Part shown: positions 1-6,208 of the stretch, in pieces
How positions within the stretch are numbered: the stretch's first letter is position 1
Layout of the letters: each line of letters opens with the position of its first letter
NCBI GenBank assembly: GCA_020435025.1
Contig: JAGRAG010000251.1
Location: 1-7,448 of the forward strand
Source: Bdellovibrionales bacterium
GTDB taxonomy: Bacteria > Bdellovibrionota > Bdellovibrionia > Bdellovibrionales > UBA1609
DNA length: 7,448 bases
Direction: 5' to 3'
The notes under the pieces: model-generated
Told to the model about the DNA's origin: nothing
The model's input: the letters and a program-made list of their open reading frames with translations, nothing else
The model's database searches: none
Translations under genes and position numbers: made by a program

Positions 1-72
1 AAGACGGTAATTTACTATAATTTTGGTCCCTTTGACCAACGCTATTCATTGGCTGAACTAGGGTTTTTTTGA
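1..72 (+). CDS. 3' end of an upstream gene (partial), possibly frameshifted
   Basis: One frame is open from the left edge and ends at a TGA at 70-72, giving 23 codons that end in ELGFF. The other two forward frames have stops within the first 20 bases. The residues alternate aromatic and polar types (VIYYNF), which would suit beta structure, but the fragment is too short to name. The stop follows directly after a run of seven T's at 64-70. Moving by +1 at this run gives an open frame to a TAG at 176-178, and the added residues (EKYVLTEFKWGRNGS and onward) continue the same character. So the true end may be 178, or the gene may be broken. The alternative is that this short frame is open by chance. 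Confidence 0.4.
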   Translation, partial: KTVIYYNFGPFDQRYSLAELGFF

Positions 73-217
73 GAAATACGTGTTGACTGAGTTTAAATGG
101 GGTAGAAATGGCTCGATTTTGGAAAGTGCATCTTTTAGTTTTCGAAATAATATTGTCACAGGGGAATATTTAGGCTAGGAGAGGAGTGTTAAATTCATTA
201 ATACAAAGTGTTGATAG

Positions 218-742
218 ATGCGTAGTTTTCTTGCCGTTTGTTGTTTTTTGGTATGTCTGGGTGCTGAAGCGCGCCCTCAGTACAACGAGTTTCTTAACTC
301 CACCACAGATATAAAGATTTTAGTTTTCTTGTCAGCGAAGTGCCCCTGCTCCCAAAGTCATGTGAGTCATTTAAATGAACTTAAAACCACATTTTCGGAA
401 TTTTCCTTTTTTGGGGTGATCACGGATTCAGAAAAAGATTTAGAAAATGTGGCGGTGGAGGAGTACTTTTCGTCAAACCGATTTCAGTTTCCCATTATAG
501 AAGACAAGGGTCAGGTTCTTGTTAAAAAGTTTAATGCATTAAAAACTCCCCACGTTGTCTTAGTACAAAAAAGTATGAGTGGTTCTTACGAGATTGTCTA
601 TGAAGGTGGGGTTTCTGATAATAGAGACTTTGATAAATCAAGAGTACATTATTTAGCAGAAGATCTTAGAGCCCTAAAAAAAGGTCTTAAAGCTCCGTAT
701 CGAGAGGGAAAAAGTTTAGGATGCTACATTCGCAGATTTTAA
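218..742 (+). CDS. Exported thioredoxin-fold protein with a CPC motif (redoxin/TlpA-like)
   Basis: This is a predicted periplasmic thiol-redox protein of 174 residues. Residues 1-18 form a signal peptide (hydrophobic core, AEA cleavage site). The mature part has the thioredoxin-fold order: a beta strand ILVFLSA, then KCPCSQSH with Cys42 and Cys44 where CxxC usually sits, a helix, a central strand, and a likely cis-proline in KTP at 110-111. The active site is CxC, not CxxC. A third cysteine, Cys169, lies in a C-terminal GCYIRR; I recall a similar Gly-Cys tail in related redoxin-like proteins. An in-frame TAG at 215-217 fixes the start at 218. The Shine-Dalgarno is weak. It is the first gene of a tight operon and its last 22 bases overlap the next gene. 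A role in keeping metal-ligand or partner cysteines reduced is an inference from its neighbours. It could instead be a Sco-like or peroxiredoxin-like protein. Confidence 0.85.
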   Translation: MRSFLAVCCFLVCLGAEARPQYNEFLNSTTDIKILVFLSAKCPCSQSHVSHLNELKTTFSEFSFFGVITDSEKDLENVAVEEYFSSNRFQFPIIEDKGQVLVKKFNALKTPHVVLVQKSMSGSYEIVYEGGVSDNRDFDKSRVHYLAEDLRALKKGLKAPYREGKSLGCYIRRF

Positions 743-1185
743 GTAGGAGTTTCTGGATTTTCATTTTGTTTTTGTTGGTCTCATGTGAGTCGCCTATCAA
801 TAATCGAGTTTTAGAAGGTGATTTGATTCAAAAAAAAGTGGAATCTCGTTATCAATTTTTAGGTTATGAGGTATTTATTGAGACCAAATGGTTAAAGGGA
901 CCTATTGGTAAGATCAGTGTCGAAAACAGTTTGCTCGTGTTTGTAGCCAACTCGAAAGGTGAGGTGGTTTCCTTGCCCCAGGACCTTCATGTTGAGTTTT
1001 ACTCGACGATGCCAAGTATGGGACACCCTCTTGAAGACGCAGGATACTTTGAAGTATTGGAGACAGGTCTTTATATAAATAGACACATTGTTTATAACAT
1101 GCCGGGACGCTGGAAACAGGAAGTTTGGTTGGTCGATTCGTCGGGAAATATAGTGAGTAAAGTAGAATGGTACGAATCTTTTTAA
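721..1185 (+). CDS. Small lipoprotein with YtkA/FixH-like domain
   Basis: The 154-residue product begins with a lipoprotein signal: a basic N-region, the hydrophobic core FWIFILFLL, and the lipobox LVSC with Cys22 as the acylated residue. The domain has the pattern I associate with YtkA-like/FixH-like beta-sandwich proteins: a strand, then MPSMGHP (97-103), then GLYINRHIVYNMPGRW (116-131), and a closing strand. The Met and His residues in these two motifs are plausible copper ligands; this is known for related small copper proteins but not shown here. The start at 721 lies inside the upstream gene (22-bp overlap) with GAGAGGG at 702-708, somewhat far at 12 nt, which suggests translational coupling. 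The downstream gene starts before this one stops. Its anchoring, together with the soluble partner at 2089, suggests a membrane-tethered and a free version of the same kind of binding protein. Exact family membership is uncertain. Confidence 0.8.
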   Translation: MLHSQILSRSFWIFILFLLVSCESPINNRVLEGDLIQKKVESRYQFLGYEVFIETKWLKGPIGKISVENSLLVFVANSKGEVVSLPQDLHVEFYSTMPSMGHPLEDAGYFEVLETGLYINRHIVYNMPGRWKQEVWLVDSSGNIVSKVEWYESF

Positions 1186-2069
1186 TATTTTTGTTAAACA
1201 TCTTACCGGCAAAGGTCATTGCCAGCAGTTGCTGTGGACAAGGGCCTTCGAGCTTTCTGGTTTTAAGCGGTAGTCAGAGGTATGTGGTTTCAACAAGCCT
1301 TACCTATTCGGATTCATTAGGCCGTGTTGCAGATACCGATAAAGTGTTGACTTATTGGGAGAAGAAGTCCAGGTCCGTTCAAAACTTATCTATAAGTATC
1401 GGGGGAACATTGCGTGATCGTCACCAGTGGTTTGCTCTGACTTCTCTTCAAAAAGGGACTTATCGGGATTCGATTGAGTCGGGCACTTCAGTCCATTTGG
1501 GGGATACGATTTTAGGTTACACTTACGAAGCTCTTCCAGAGTATCGATTTTCCTATTGGAAACCCATAGTCTACTTGTCCCCAATAGTAAATTTGCCAAC
1601 GGGTCACTCCATTTATGATGAGGCAAAACTGAGTGAGGGGGCTGATGTAACGGGTCACAATCAATGGGGAGCAGGAATAGGTCTTACGCTCAAAAAGGTT
1701 TACTTTCCGTGGACCTTGAGTTTGCAGTTTAAGAGTCTTTATCTTTTTCCGAAACAATTTCGAAATATTGAGGTCTCGGGTTTTACTGACAATTCAGTGG
1801 CATTTATGACTTCTTTTGCGAGCCGATTTTATGAACTGACTGTTAATTTGGGGCTGACTATGACTCACTTAAGCCCTCGAAGTCTTGAAGGCTTCGATAT
1901 TCGTTCTGATGCATCTAAATCCTACACGGCTATGTTCGGTGCGCAAAAGTCTTTAACGGATCGTTGGACCATCGGGGCGAGTTTTTCAGATCAATCTCTG
2001 ATAGGTCCTGCGGAGAACACCTTATTGAATCGATCCATATCCTTTTTTACAAGTTTGAATTATTTTTAA
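1167..2069 (+). CDS. Outer-membrane beta-barrel protein with N-terminal SCCG motif
   Basis: This 300-residue protein has a signal peptide (about 1-20, core IFLIFLLNIL) followed at once by SCCG (21-24), a vicinal cysteine pair. The rest alternates hydrophobic and polar residues with many aromatics and Gly/Ser turns, and ends in SLNYF; a terminal Phe is the usual BAM recognition signal for outer-membrane barrels. Conserved-looking turns are LGDT (111-114), LPTG (143-146), VTGH (161-164) and FPWT (180-183). I recall myxobacterial proteins starting SCCGG after the signal and sharing LGD, PTG and PWT elements in this order, sometimes near thioredoxin-like genes; this is memory, not a search. The number of strands is not determined. 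The start overlaps the upstream gene by 19 bases, so translation is probably coupled. The substrate is unknown; its place between two His/Met-motif proteins suggests metal or thiol chemistry at the outer membrane. Confidence 0.82.
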   Translation: MVRIFLIFLLNILPAKVIASSCCGQGPSSFLVLSGSQRYVVSTSLTYSDSLGRVADTDKVLTYWEKKSRSVQNLSISIGGTLRDRHQWFALTSLQKGTYRDSIESGTSVHLGDTILGYTYEALPEYRFSYWKPIVYLSPIVNLPTGHSIYDEAKLSEGADVTGHNQWGAGIGLTLKKVYFPWTLSLQFKSLYLFPKQFRNIEVSGFTDNSVAFMTSFASRFYELTVNLGLTMTHLSPRSLEGFDIRSDASKSYTAMFGAQKSLTDRWTIGASFSDQSLIGPAENTLLNRSISFFTSLNYF

Positions 2070-2078
2070 ATGCTATTT

Positions 2079-2083
2079 GGAGG
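2079..2083 (+). promoter_or_regulatory. Strong ribosome binding site deciding the start at 2089
   Basis: GGAGG lies five bases before the ATG at 2089. This is the best Shine-Dalgarno in the window. It makes the in-frame TTG at 2077, which overlaps it, very unlikely to be the start. Confidence 0.8.
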
Positions 2084-2088
2084 CGAAA

Positions 2089-2628
2089 ATGAAGTATCTA
2101 GCGATATTACTAATGATGATGACGTTAAAGGCTACGGCGGACTGTCCCTATACAATAAATTGGAAAGCGCAGAGCTACTGTGTTTCTTTAGAGTGGTTAA
2201 ATGGAGAAGCTAAATCTCGTGGGAAATTCAGTGACGTGAACGAGCTGTCTCCTTATCTTATTTCCATGGGAATGAGTCCCAATCAGTGGGTGTATTCGCA
2301 AGTCGCGGCTAAAGTATGGGTCGCCGGAGAGAAAGAGCAGACTCCGGTCGTTATTCCAGGATTTCGAATTTTTCCTTACATGATGATGTCCAATGGGCAC
2401 CACCACTCTACGAGATATGATTATGTTGGACCGGATCAGGATGGAACTTATTTACTGAGAAGAATGGCCTTTCATAAAATGAGAGGGTGCTGGAGCCTAC
2501 GTTGGACGACGGCAGACGAGGATTTGCTGGATTCAAGTGCGGAATTGGCACAGATTACTGAGTTTGTAAATTTAAGTGAGGCGGAACAAAAATCTATCAA
2601 AGAACTTTGTCAAACACTGTCTCTGTAG
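2089..2628 (+). CDS. Periplasmic His/Met-rich protein, YtkA/FixH-like
   Basis: Starting at the ATG behind the strong GGAGG site gives 179 residues. Residues 1-17 are a signal peptide (MKYLAILLMMM, cleavage after ATA), and the mature protein begins DCPY. The core contains PYMMMSNGHHHS (96-107) and, 27 residues after the first His, MRGCW (131-135). This matches the MPSMGHP and MPGRW pair in the lipoprotein at 721-1185, where the gap is 25 residues, so the two genes appear to encode distant relatives. Here the metal-type residues are enriched: three Met and three His in one short stretch. Cysteines stand at 19, 31, 134 and 174, enough for two disulfides, possible targets for the thioredoxin-fold protein of the same operon. 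The gap to the previous gene is 19 bp. Copper binding is the most likely role, from composition only. A non-metal beta-sandwich function cannot be excluded. Confidence 0.8.
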   Translation: MKYLAILLMMMTLKATADCPYTINWKAQSYCVSLEWLNGEAKSRGKFSDVNELSPYLISMGMSPNQWVYSQVAAKVWVAGEKEQTPVVIPGFRIFPYMMMSNGHHHSTRYDYVGPDQDGTYLLRRMAFHKMRGCWSLRWTTADEDLLDSSAELAQITEFVNLSEAEQKSIKELCQTLSL

Positions 2629-2662
2629 TCCAGATTGTTGAACACATTCCTTTCTCATTGTA

Positions 2663-3295
2663 ATGTTTTATGTGATGAGAGTGATGTATTGGATTTTTTT
2701 TCTGGCTTTAATCATTTTTTTTAAGTCTGCCTGGGCGAACGTGAAAAGTCCGGGCGAGGCAACAAAAGCTTCTTCTGATTTTCAAAGTCTTTCGGAAGTT
2801 GGGGTCCGTCTTAATGGTTGGAAAGTGATTTCACAAAAAAGCATGAGTGGTAACCAACTGCAGATTACAAATATTGAAGCTCAAAAGGGACCCGTTAAGA
2901 TATTTTTGAATATTTACTCAAATATCTCTTATGAGTTGGCAAGCACTGAAACTAAGATCGATCAGGTTGCACTGAGTGCTCTAAACAAGGCTCCACCTCA
3001 CCCCTATAAGGTTCTAAGAAAGCCCAATCTTTCTTGTCCCAAGGATTTACCGCATACTATGGTTGATATTTCGTTGCCATATAATAGAGAGCGAGCCTAC
3101 ATAGGGGGAGCTGATAGAAACTTTTTGTTTCAGAGATGTCGATCGCAGCACTTCCCCTATTGGGGGGGCTTTATCCATTTTTATAGGCCTGAAAACCAAA
3201 GCCTTGTTAAGGTTAGATTGTTTTGGCCGAACCAAAAAAAAGGGCTTTCCGCTCGTAAAAAAGAGCTGGAAATGACCATGAAGTCTCTATTTTAA
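2663..3295 (+). CDS. Secreted protein of unknown function
   Basis: I do not recognise this protein. It reads 210 residues from the ATG at 2663; ATGs at 2675 and 2684 are equally possible, and none has a good Shine-Dalgarno, so the start is uncertain. All three leave a signal peptide with the core YWIFFLALIIFF and a cleavage site SAWA ending at residue 25. The mature protein is basic, probably alpha/beta, with two cysteines (125 in LSCPKD, 159 in QRCRSQ) that could form a disulfide, and Trp/Tyr/Phe clusters around YWGGFIHFY (166-174). It ends in MKSLF. It lies 34 bp after the previous gene with no terminator between them, and a terminator-like hairpin follows it, so it is probably the last gene of the operon. 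No metal-binding motif is evident. Confidence 0.75.
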   Translation: MFYVMRVMYWIFFLALIIFFKSAWANVKSPGEATKASSDFQSLSEVGVRLNGWKVISQKSMSGNQLQITNIEAQKGPVKIFLNIYSNISYELASTETKIDQVALSALNKAPPHPYKVLRKPNLSCPKDLPHTMVDISLPYNRERAYIGGADRNFLFQRCRSQHFPYWGGFIHFYRPENQSLVKVRLFWPNQKKGLSARKKELEMTMKSLF

Positions 3296-3345
3296 GTTAG
3301 TCTCTGATCTCTATCGTGCTGAAGTTACAGAGGGTGTCTCTATAT

Positions 3346-3378
3346 GGGTGTTAGAAAACTAACACTCCTGTTGTTTTT
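3346..3378 (+). terminator. Probable intrinsic terminator closing the 218-3295 operon
   Basis: The arms at 3346-3354 and 3359-3367 form a 9-bp stem (GGGTGTTAG with CTAACACTC, one G-T wobble) around an AAAA loop. A T-rich stretch with five T's in a row ends at 3378. The T's begin three bases after the stem, so this is not a perfect textbook case. Its position 50 bp after a stop codon and before a separately started gene supports the call. Confidence 0.6.
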
Positions 3379-3433
3379 ATAACTGGACCTGAAATTTCTT
3401 ATAGATTAGGTGATCTTAGCATATTCTACGAAT

Positions 3434-4330
3434 ATGGCTCGAACTCTGCTTATTTTTTTAGTGAGTATTGGATGGATTTCAACGTCTCTGTCTATGGAGC
3501 TATTTTCGTCGGCAGGTTCTCCAGTTGCCAATTATGGAGAGCAGGTTTTTTTAGTTGAGCCAGGGACAGTCTTAAATTTTAGTGCGACGGGAATGAGTTT
3601 CCAAGTTGAACGAATTTTGAATCCTCAAGAAAGAGCTAATCTAACAGTTGTCTACAGTCTTGGAAATGGAGAAGCCCTCCGTTTGGCGGCTCACCGATAT
3701 CGAACTCCGGAGCCTCAGTTAAGTGGGGGCGGCTTGACGAGAAGATCACGTTTTCGACATGAAGCTCATTTTGAAATGGATGCCTGGGATACCCCTTTTG
3801 GGGCCAACTCAATGGGTAATGAGGGGCTTGGATTAGGTTTGTCCAGTGAGCCGGTCAAAGACATCTTTTTGGACGCTATGTTGAATTTTCAAACGGGTTG
3901 GGAGCAAGTCCAGTCGACAGATTTGCCAGTTGTACTGGTCAATGAAGATCGATCGCGAAGCCCGTTCTATTTTGTTGTCGAAGAAGTAGATGTTAAGTTC
4001 TTAGCGGATGAAGCATTCCGTAACTGGTCTGAGGTTCGGAAAGTTTACCCGCAAGTGGAAGAACATTGGTTGCAATTTGTTAGTCATACTTGGGAATTTG
4101 TGAAGCTAGGTGACTTTAAGTTGTCACAGCTAGCTTATGATGGTGAACGGTGGGTTTTATTAGACCTTTGGAAGGACAACGAAAGAATCAACAAATACGT
4201 TGATATCGAGCAAGGGTCTGTTTTTGACGTTATTGATGAAGATAAGATTCCTCGACTCCTTCGCGCACAGATGTTCGAAGTCATAAGAGATCGTAGACGC
4301 CTAGAACTATGCGAAGCCAAGCTTAGGTGA
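3434..4330 (+). CDS. Exported protein with faint kinase-fold signatures
   Basis: From the ATG at 3434 this is 298 residues with a clear signal peptide (MARTLLIFLVSIGWISTSLS, 1-20). A GTG at 3410 would add eight residues and a poorer N-region; neither start has a good Shine-Dalgarno, and TATAGA at 3400-3405 could be a -10 box, which would exclude the GTG. I know no family for certain. Segments recall a protein-kinase fold in order: TGMSFQVE (52-59) like a glycine loop, EALRLA (80-85) like the beta-3 strand but with Arg for Lys, FYFVVEEV (178-185) like the hinge, and LGDFKLSQLAYDG then WVLLDLW (225-246) like the catalytic loop and the metal-binding Asp. Gln stands where Asn is expected. If real, this is a degenerate, non-cytoplasmic kinase-like protein. 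It follows a terminator and so is probably transcribed alone. Confidence 0.75.
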   Translation: MARTLLIFLVSIGWISTSLSMELFSSAGSPVANYGEQVFLVEPGTVLNFSATGMSFQVERILNPQERANLTVVYSLGNGEALRLAAHRYRTPEPQLSGGGLTRRSRFRHEAHFEMDAWDTPFGANSMGNEGLGLGLSSEPVKDIFLDAMLNFQTGWEQVQSTDLPVVLVNEDRSRSPFYFVVEEVDVKFLADEAFRNWSEVRKVYPQVEEHWLQFVSHTWEFVKLGDFKLSQLAYDGERWVLLDLWKDNERINKYVDIEQGSVFDVIDEDKIPRLLRAQMFEVIRDRRRLELCEAKLR

Positions 4331-4333
4331 GAG

Positions 4334-6079
4334 TTACTTAAGTTTTGCCAAGGCTTCTTGGACCGTATTAAAAATGTAAAGATCATCGGACTCTGTGATG
4401 ACATTAGATTTTTTTATTAGCTCAAGGGGTTGTCGTTGTAATCCAATAAGAGCTACCTTTCGAGTTCCATTTCTAACTTTGTTAACAGCACTTTCTAGGG
4501 CAATCATACCGGTGACATCCATGACTGTGACGTGTCGCATTAAAAAAAGCACCTGAAGAACATTGTCGTTAATTTCAGTCAGCGCTCCGGCCGCCTTTCC
4601 AGCAGCTCCAAAAAATAAGGGTCCATTGATCTCGTACACGACAGTTGAATGAGGCAGGTCTTCATTGACTTCAGGTGACAGATGGCTCTGTGTTAGCTTT
4701 TGGCCTCCAGAAATTTCAGCCATTCTTTTCATAAAAAGAAGGGCCGCTAACAGAACTCCAGCTGTAACTCCAACAACCATATCAAACATAACCGTAAGTA
4801 AAAAGCAGCTGAGCAGAACAATAAGGTCACTCCGAGGAGCGACCTTAAGGATATGAAAAAAGTGTTTTGCTTCAGACATATTATAGGCGACGATGAGTAA
4901 CAGTGCGGCAAGAGCGGACATTGGCAGATAAGAGACGGCCTGAGAAAAAACTAAAATGATAAGTAAGGTAAATAGAGCATGCATAAAAGCAGATAAGGGA
5001 GAGCGGGCCCCAAAGCGAATATTAGTAGCCGTTCTAGCTATGGCCCCTGTTGCGGGAATCCCTCCGAAAAAGGGACAAACGACATTTCCAATTCCGAGCG
5101 CGATCAGCTCAGCGTCAGGATCGTGTTTTGATTGCGTCATCCCATCTGCGACAACAGCCGAAAGTAAGGACTCAATGGCACCCAACATAGCTATAGCAAA
5201 GGCGCTTGGTAAAAGAGCTTTAATGGTCGATAAATTAAAAATGAATTCATGTCCGCTACTAGATTCAAACTCCCAAGGCCACTGAAATAGGGGAGGGATC
5301 GGAGGGATTCCATGACCTGTTTCACCACCTAGTTGAAAACTGAAGCGGCTTCCTAAGGTGGATACCTGAAACTCGGGAAACCAACTTTGGATAGCGACCA
5401 GGCCTACAGTGGACACCGTCAGGGCAACTAATGGAGCGGGAATCTTCTTATTCACCTTTGGCCAGATAATAAGTAAGGACAAGGTTACTAAGCCAACTGT
5501 AAACTCAGATGGGGACCAAGAGTGTCGAGCCTCAAATAAGGTGAGTAGTTTTTCCCCAAAGCCTTCGGGCATTTTTTCGATAGCTAGACCAAAAAAATCT
5601 TTAACTTGAAGTGTGCCAATAACGACGGCAATTCCCGAGGTAAAACCTGTGGTTACTGGATAGGGAATAAACTGAATGAGGCGTCCCAGTCCGGCTAGTC
5701 CCATGACGATCATCATCAGGCCAGCTAAACCTCCAGCAACGAGCAGTCCTGCAAAACCAAATTTTTGCACAACCGGATACAAAATCACAACGAATGCCGC
5801 TGTAGGACCGGTGACTTGAAATCGGGAACCTCCAAGTAAGGCAACCAGTCCTCCGCCAACGATAACGGTGTAAAGACCATATTGCGGTGGAACTCCGCTG
5901 GCTATCGCTAGCGCCATCCCTAAGGGTACGGCCACCAAACTGACGACCAGTCCGGACAAAAAATCAGACTTAAAATTTGTAAAGGAATAGCCCTCTTTCC
6001 AGCAATCCTTTAAGGCCTTAAAAAGGCGCACTTTTGGAAAAGCAATCTGAGACTTATATCTTTGTGGCATGGGAGTCAT
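4334..6079 (-). CDS. dauA: SulP-family anion transporter, DauA-like (C4-dicarboxylate)
   Basis: This 581-residue inner-membrane protein has the SulP layout: a hydrophobic transporter domain (about 35-455) and a cytoplasmic STAS domain (about 475-581). Diagnostic stretches include PQYGLY (65-70), VTGPTAAFV (89-97), AMLGAIESLLSAVV (297-310), FFGGIPATGAIAR (337-349) and NMSEA (400-404); the STAS loop carries DVTG (521-524). From memory these match E. coli DauA (559 residues) almost block by block, including the N-terminal ACWKE-like and GLYT regions. DauA takes up succinate, fumarate and aspartate aerobically at acidic pH. SulP members also carry sulfate or bicarbonate, so the substrate is likely but not certain. 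The start used is the ATG at 6079; a second ATG nine bases downstream is possible and no strong Shine-Dalgarno is seen. The gene converges on the previous one with 3 bp between stops and diverges from the peptidase gene. Confidence 0.93.
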   Translation of the reverse strand: MTPMPQRYKSQIAFPKVRLFKALKDCWKEGYSFTNFKSDFLSGLVVSLVAVPLGMALAIASGVPPQYGLYTVIVGGGLVALLGGSRFQVTGPTAAFVVILYPVVQKFGFAGLLVAGGLAGLMMIVMGLAGLGRLIQFIPYPVTTGFTSGIAVVIGTLQVKDFFGLAIEKMPEGFGEKLLTLFEARHSWSPSEFTVGLVTLSLLIIWPKVNKKIPAPLVALTVSTVGLVAIQSWFPEFQVSTLGSRFSFQLGGETGHGIPPIPPLFQWPWEFESSSGHEFIFNLSTIKALLPSAFAIAMLGAIESLLSAVVADGMTQSKHDPDAELIALGIGNVVCPFFGGIPATGAIARTATNIRFGARSPLSAFMHALFTLLIILVFSQAVSYLPMSALAALLLIVAYNMSEAKHFFHILKVAPRSDLIVLLSCFLLTVMFDMVVGVTAGVLLAALLFMKRMAEISGGQKLTQSHLSPEVNEDLPHSTVVYEINGPLFFGAAGKAAGALTEINDNVLQVLFLMRHVTVMDVTGMIALESAVNKVRNGTRKVALIGLQRQPLELIKKSNVITESDDLYIFNTVQEALAKLK

Positions 6080-6208
6080 CTTTCATAGATTTGTGCTCAG
6101 TATGACGGTTATTTCAAAAATATTCCAGAACTATTTAAACGATATGAGCGGATGAACTTCTTTGACTATGTCATTGCTTCCTCTTTTAAGAGCTGGCAAC
6201 TTGTAGGC

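Noticed and set aside
16..21. A perfect TATAAT, as in a -10 box.
   Set aside because: It lies inside the apparent upstream coding end, and any -35 would be outside the window.
83..108. TTGACT followed by TAGAAA as a promoter for the 218 operon.
   Set aside because: The spacing is only 14 bases and no other good -10 is found at 16-18; the operon promoter is not located with confidence.
892..1219. Two long minus-strand open frames opposite the lipoprotein and barrel genes.
   Set aside because: Both are shadows: the plus-strand genes have signal peptides and motifs, while these translations have no recognisable features.
2077..2079. TTG as start of the second His/Met protein.
   Set aside because: It overlaps the strong Shine-Dalgarno GGAGG that serves the ATG at 2089.
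565..2851. A near-identical 19-base string at 565-583 and 2833-2851 (one mismatch), encoding QKSMSG in genes one and five.
   Set aside because: It is short, A-rich and inside two unrelated coding frames with no similarity around it; most likely chance.
4665..5609. Plus-strand open frames opposite the SulP gene.
   Set aside because: The minus-strand SulP reading matches its family throughout, so these are shadows.
6162..6189. TTGACT and TTTTAA spaced by 16 bases as a promoter for the MccF-like gene.
   Set aside because: The -10 match is poor (three of six); it would agree with the 6209 start but is not strong enough to list.
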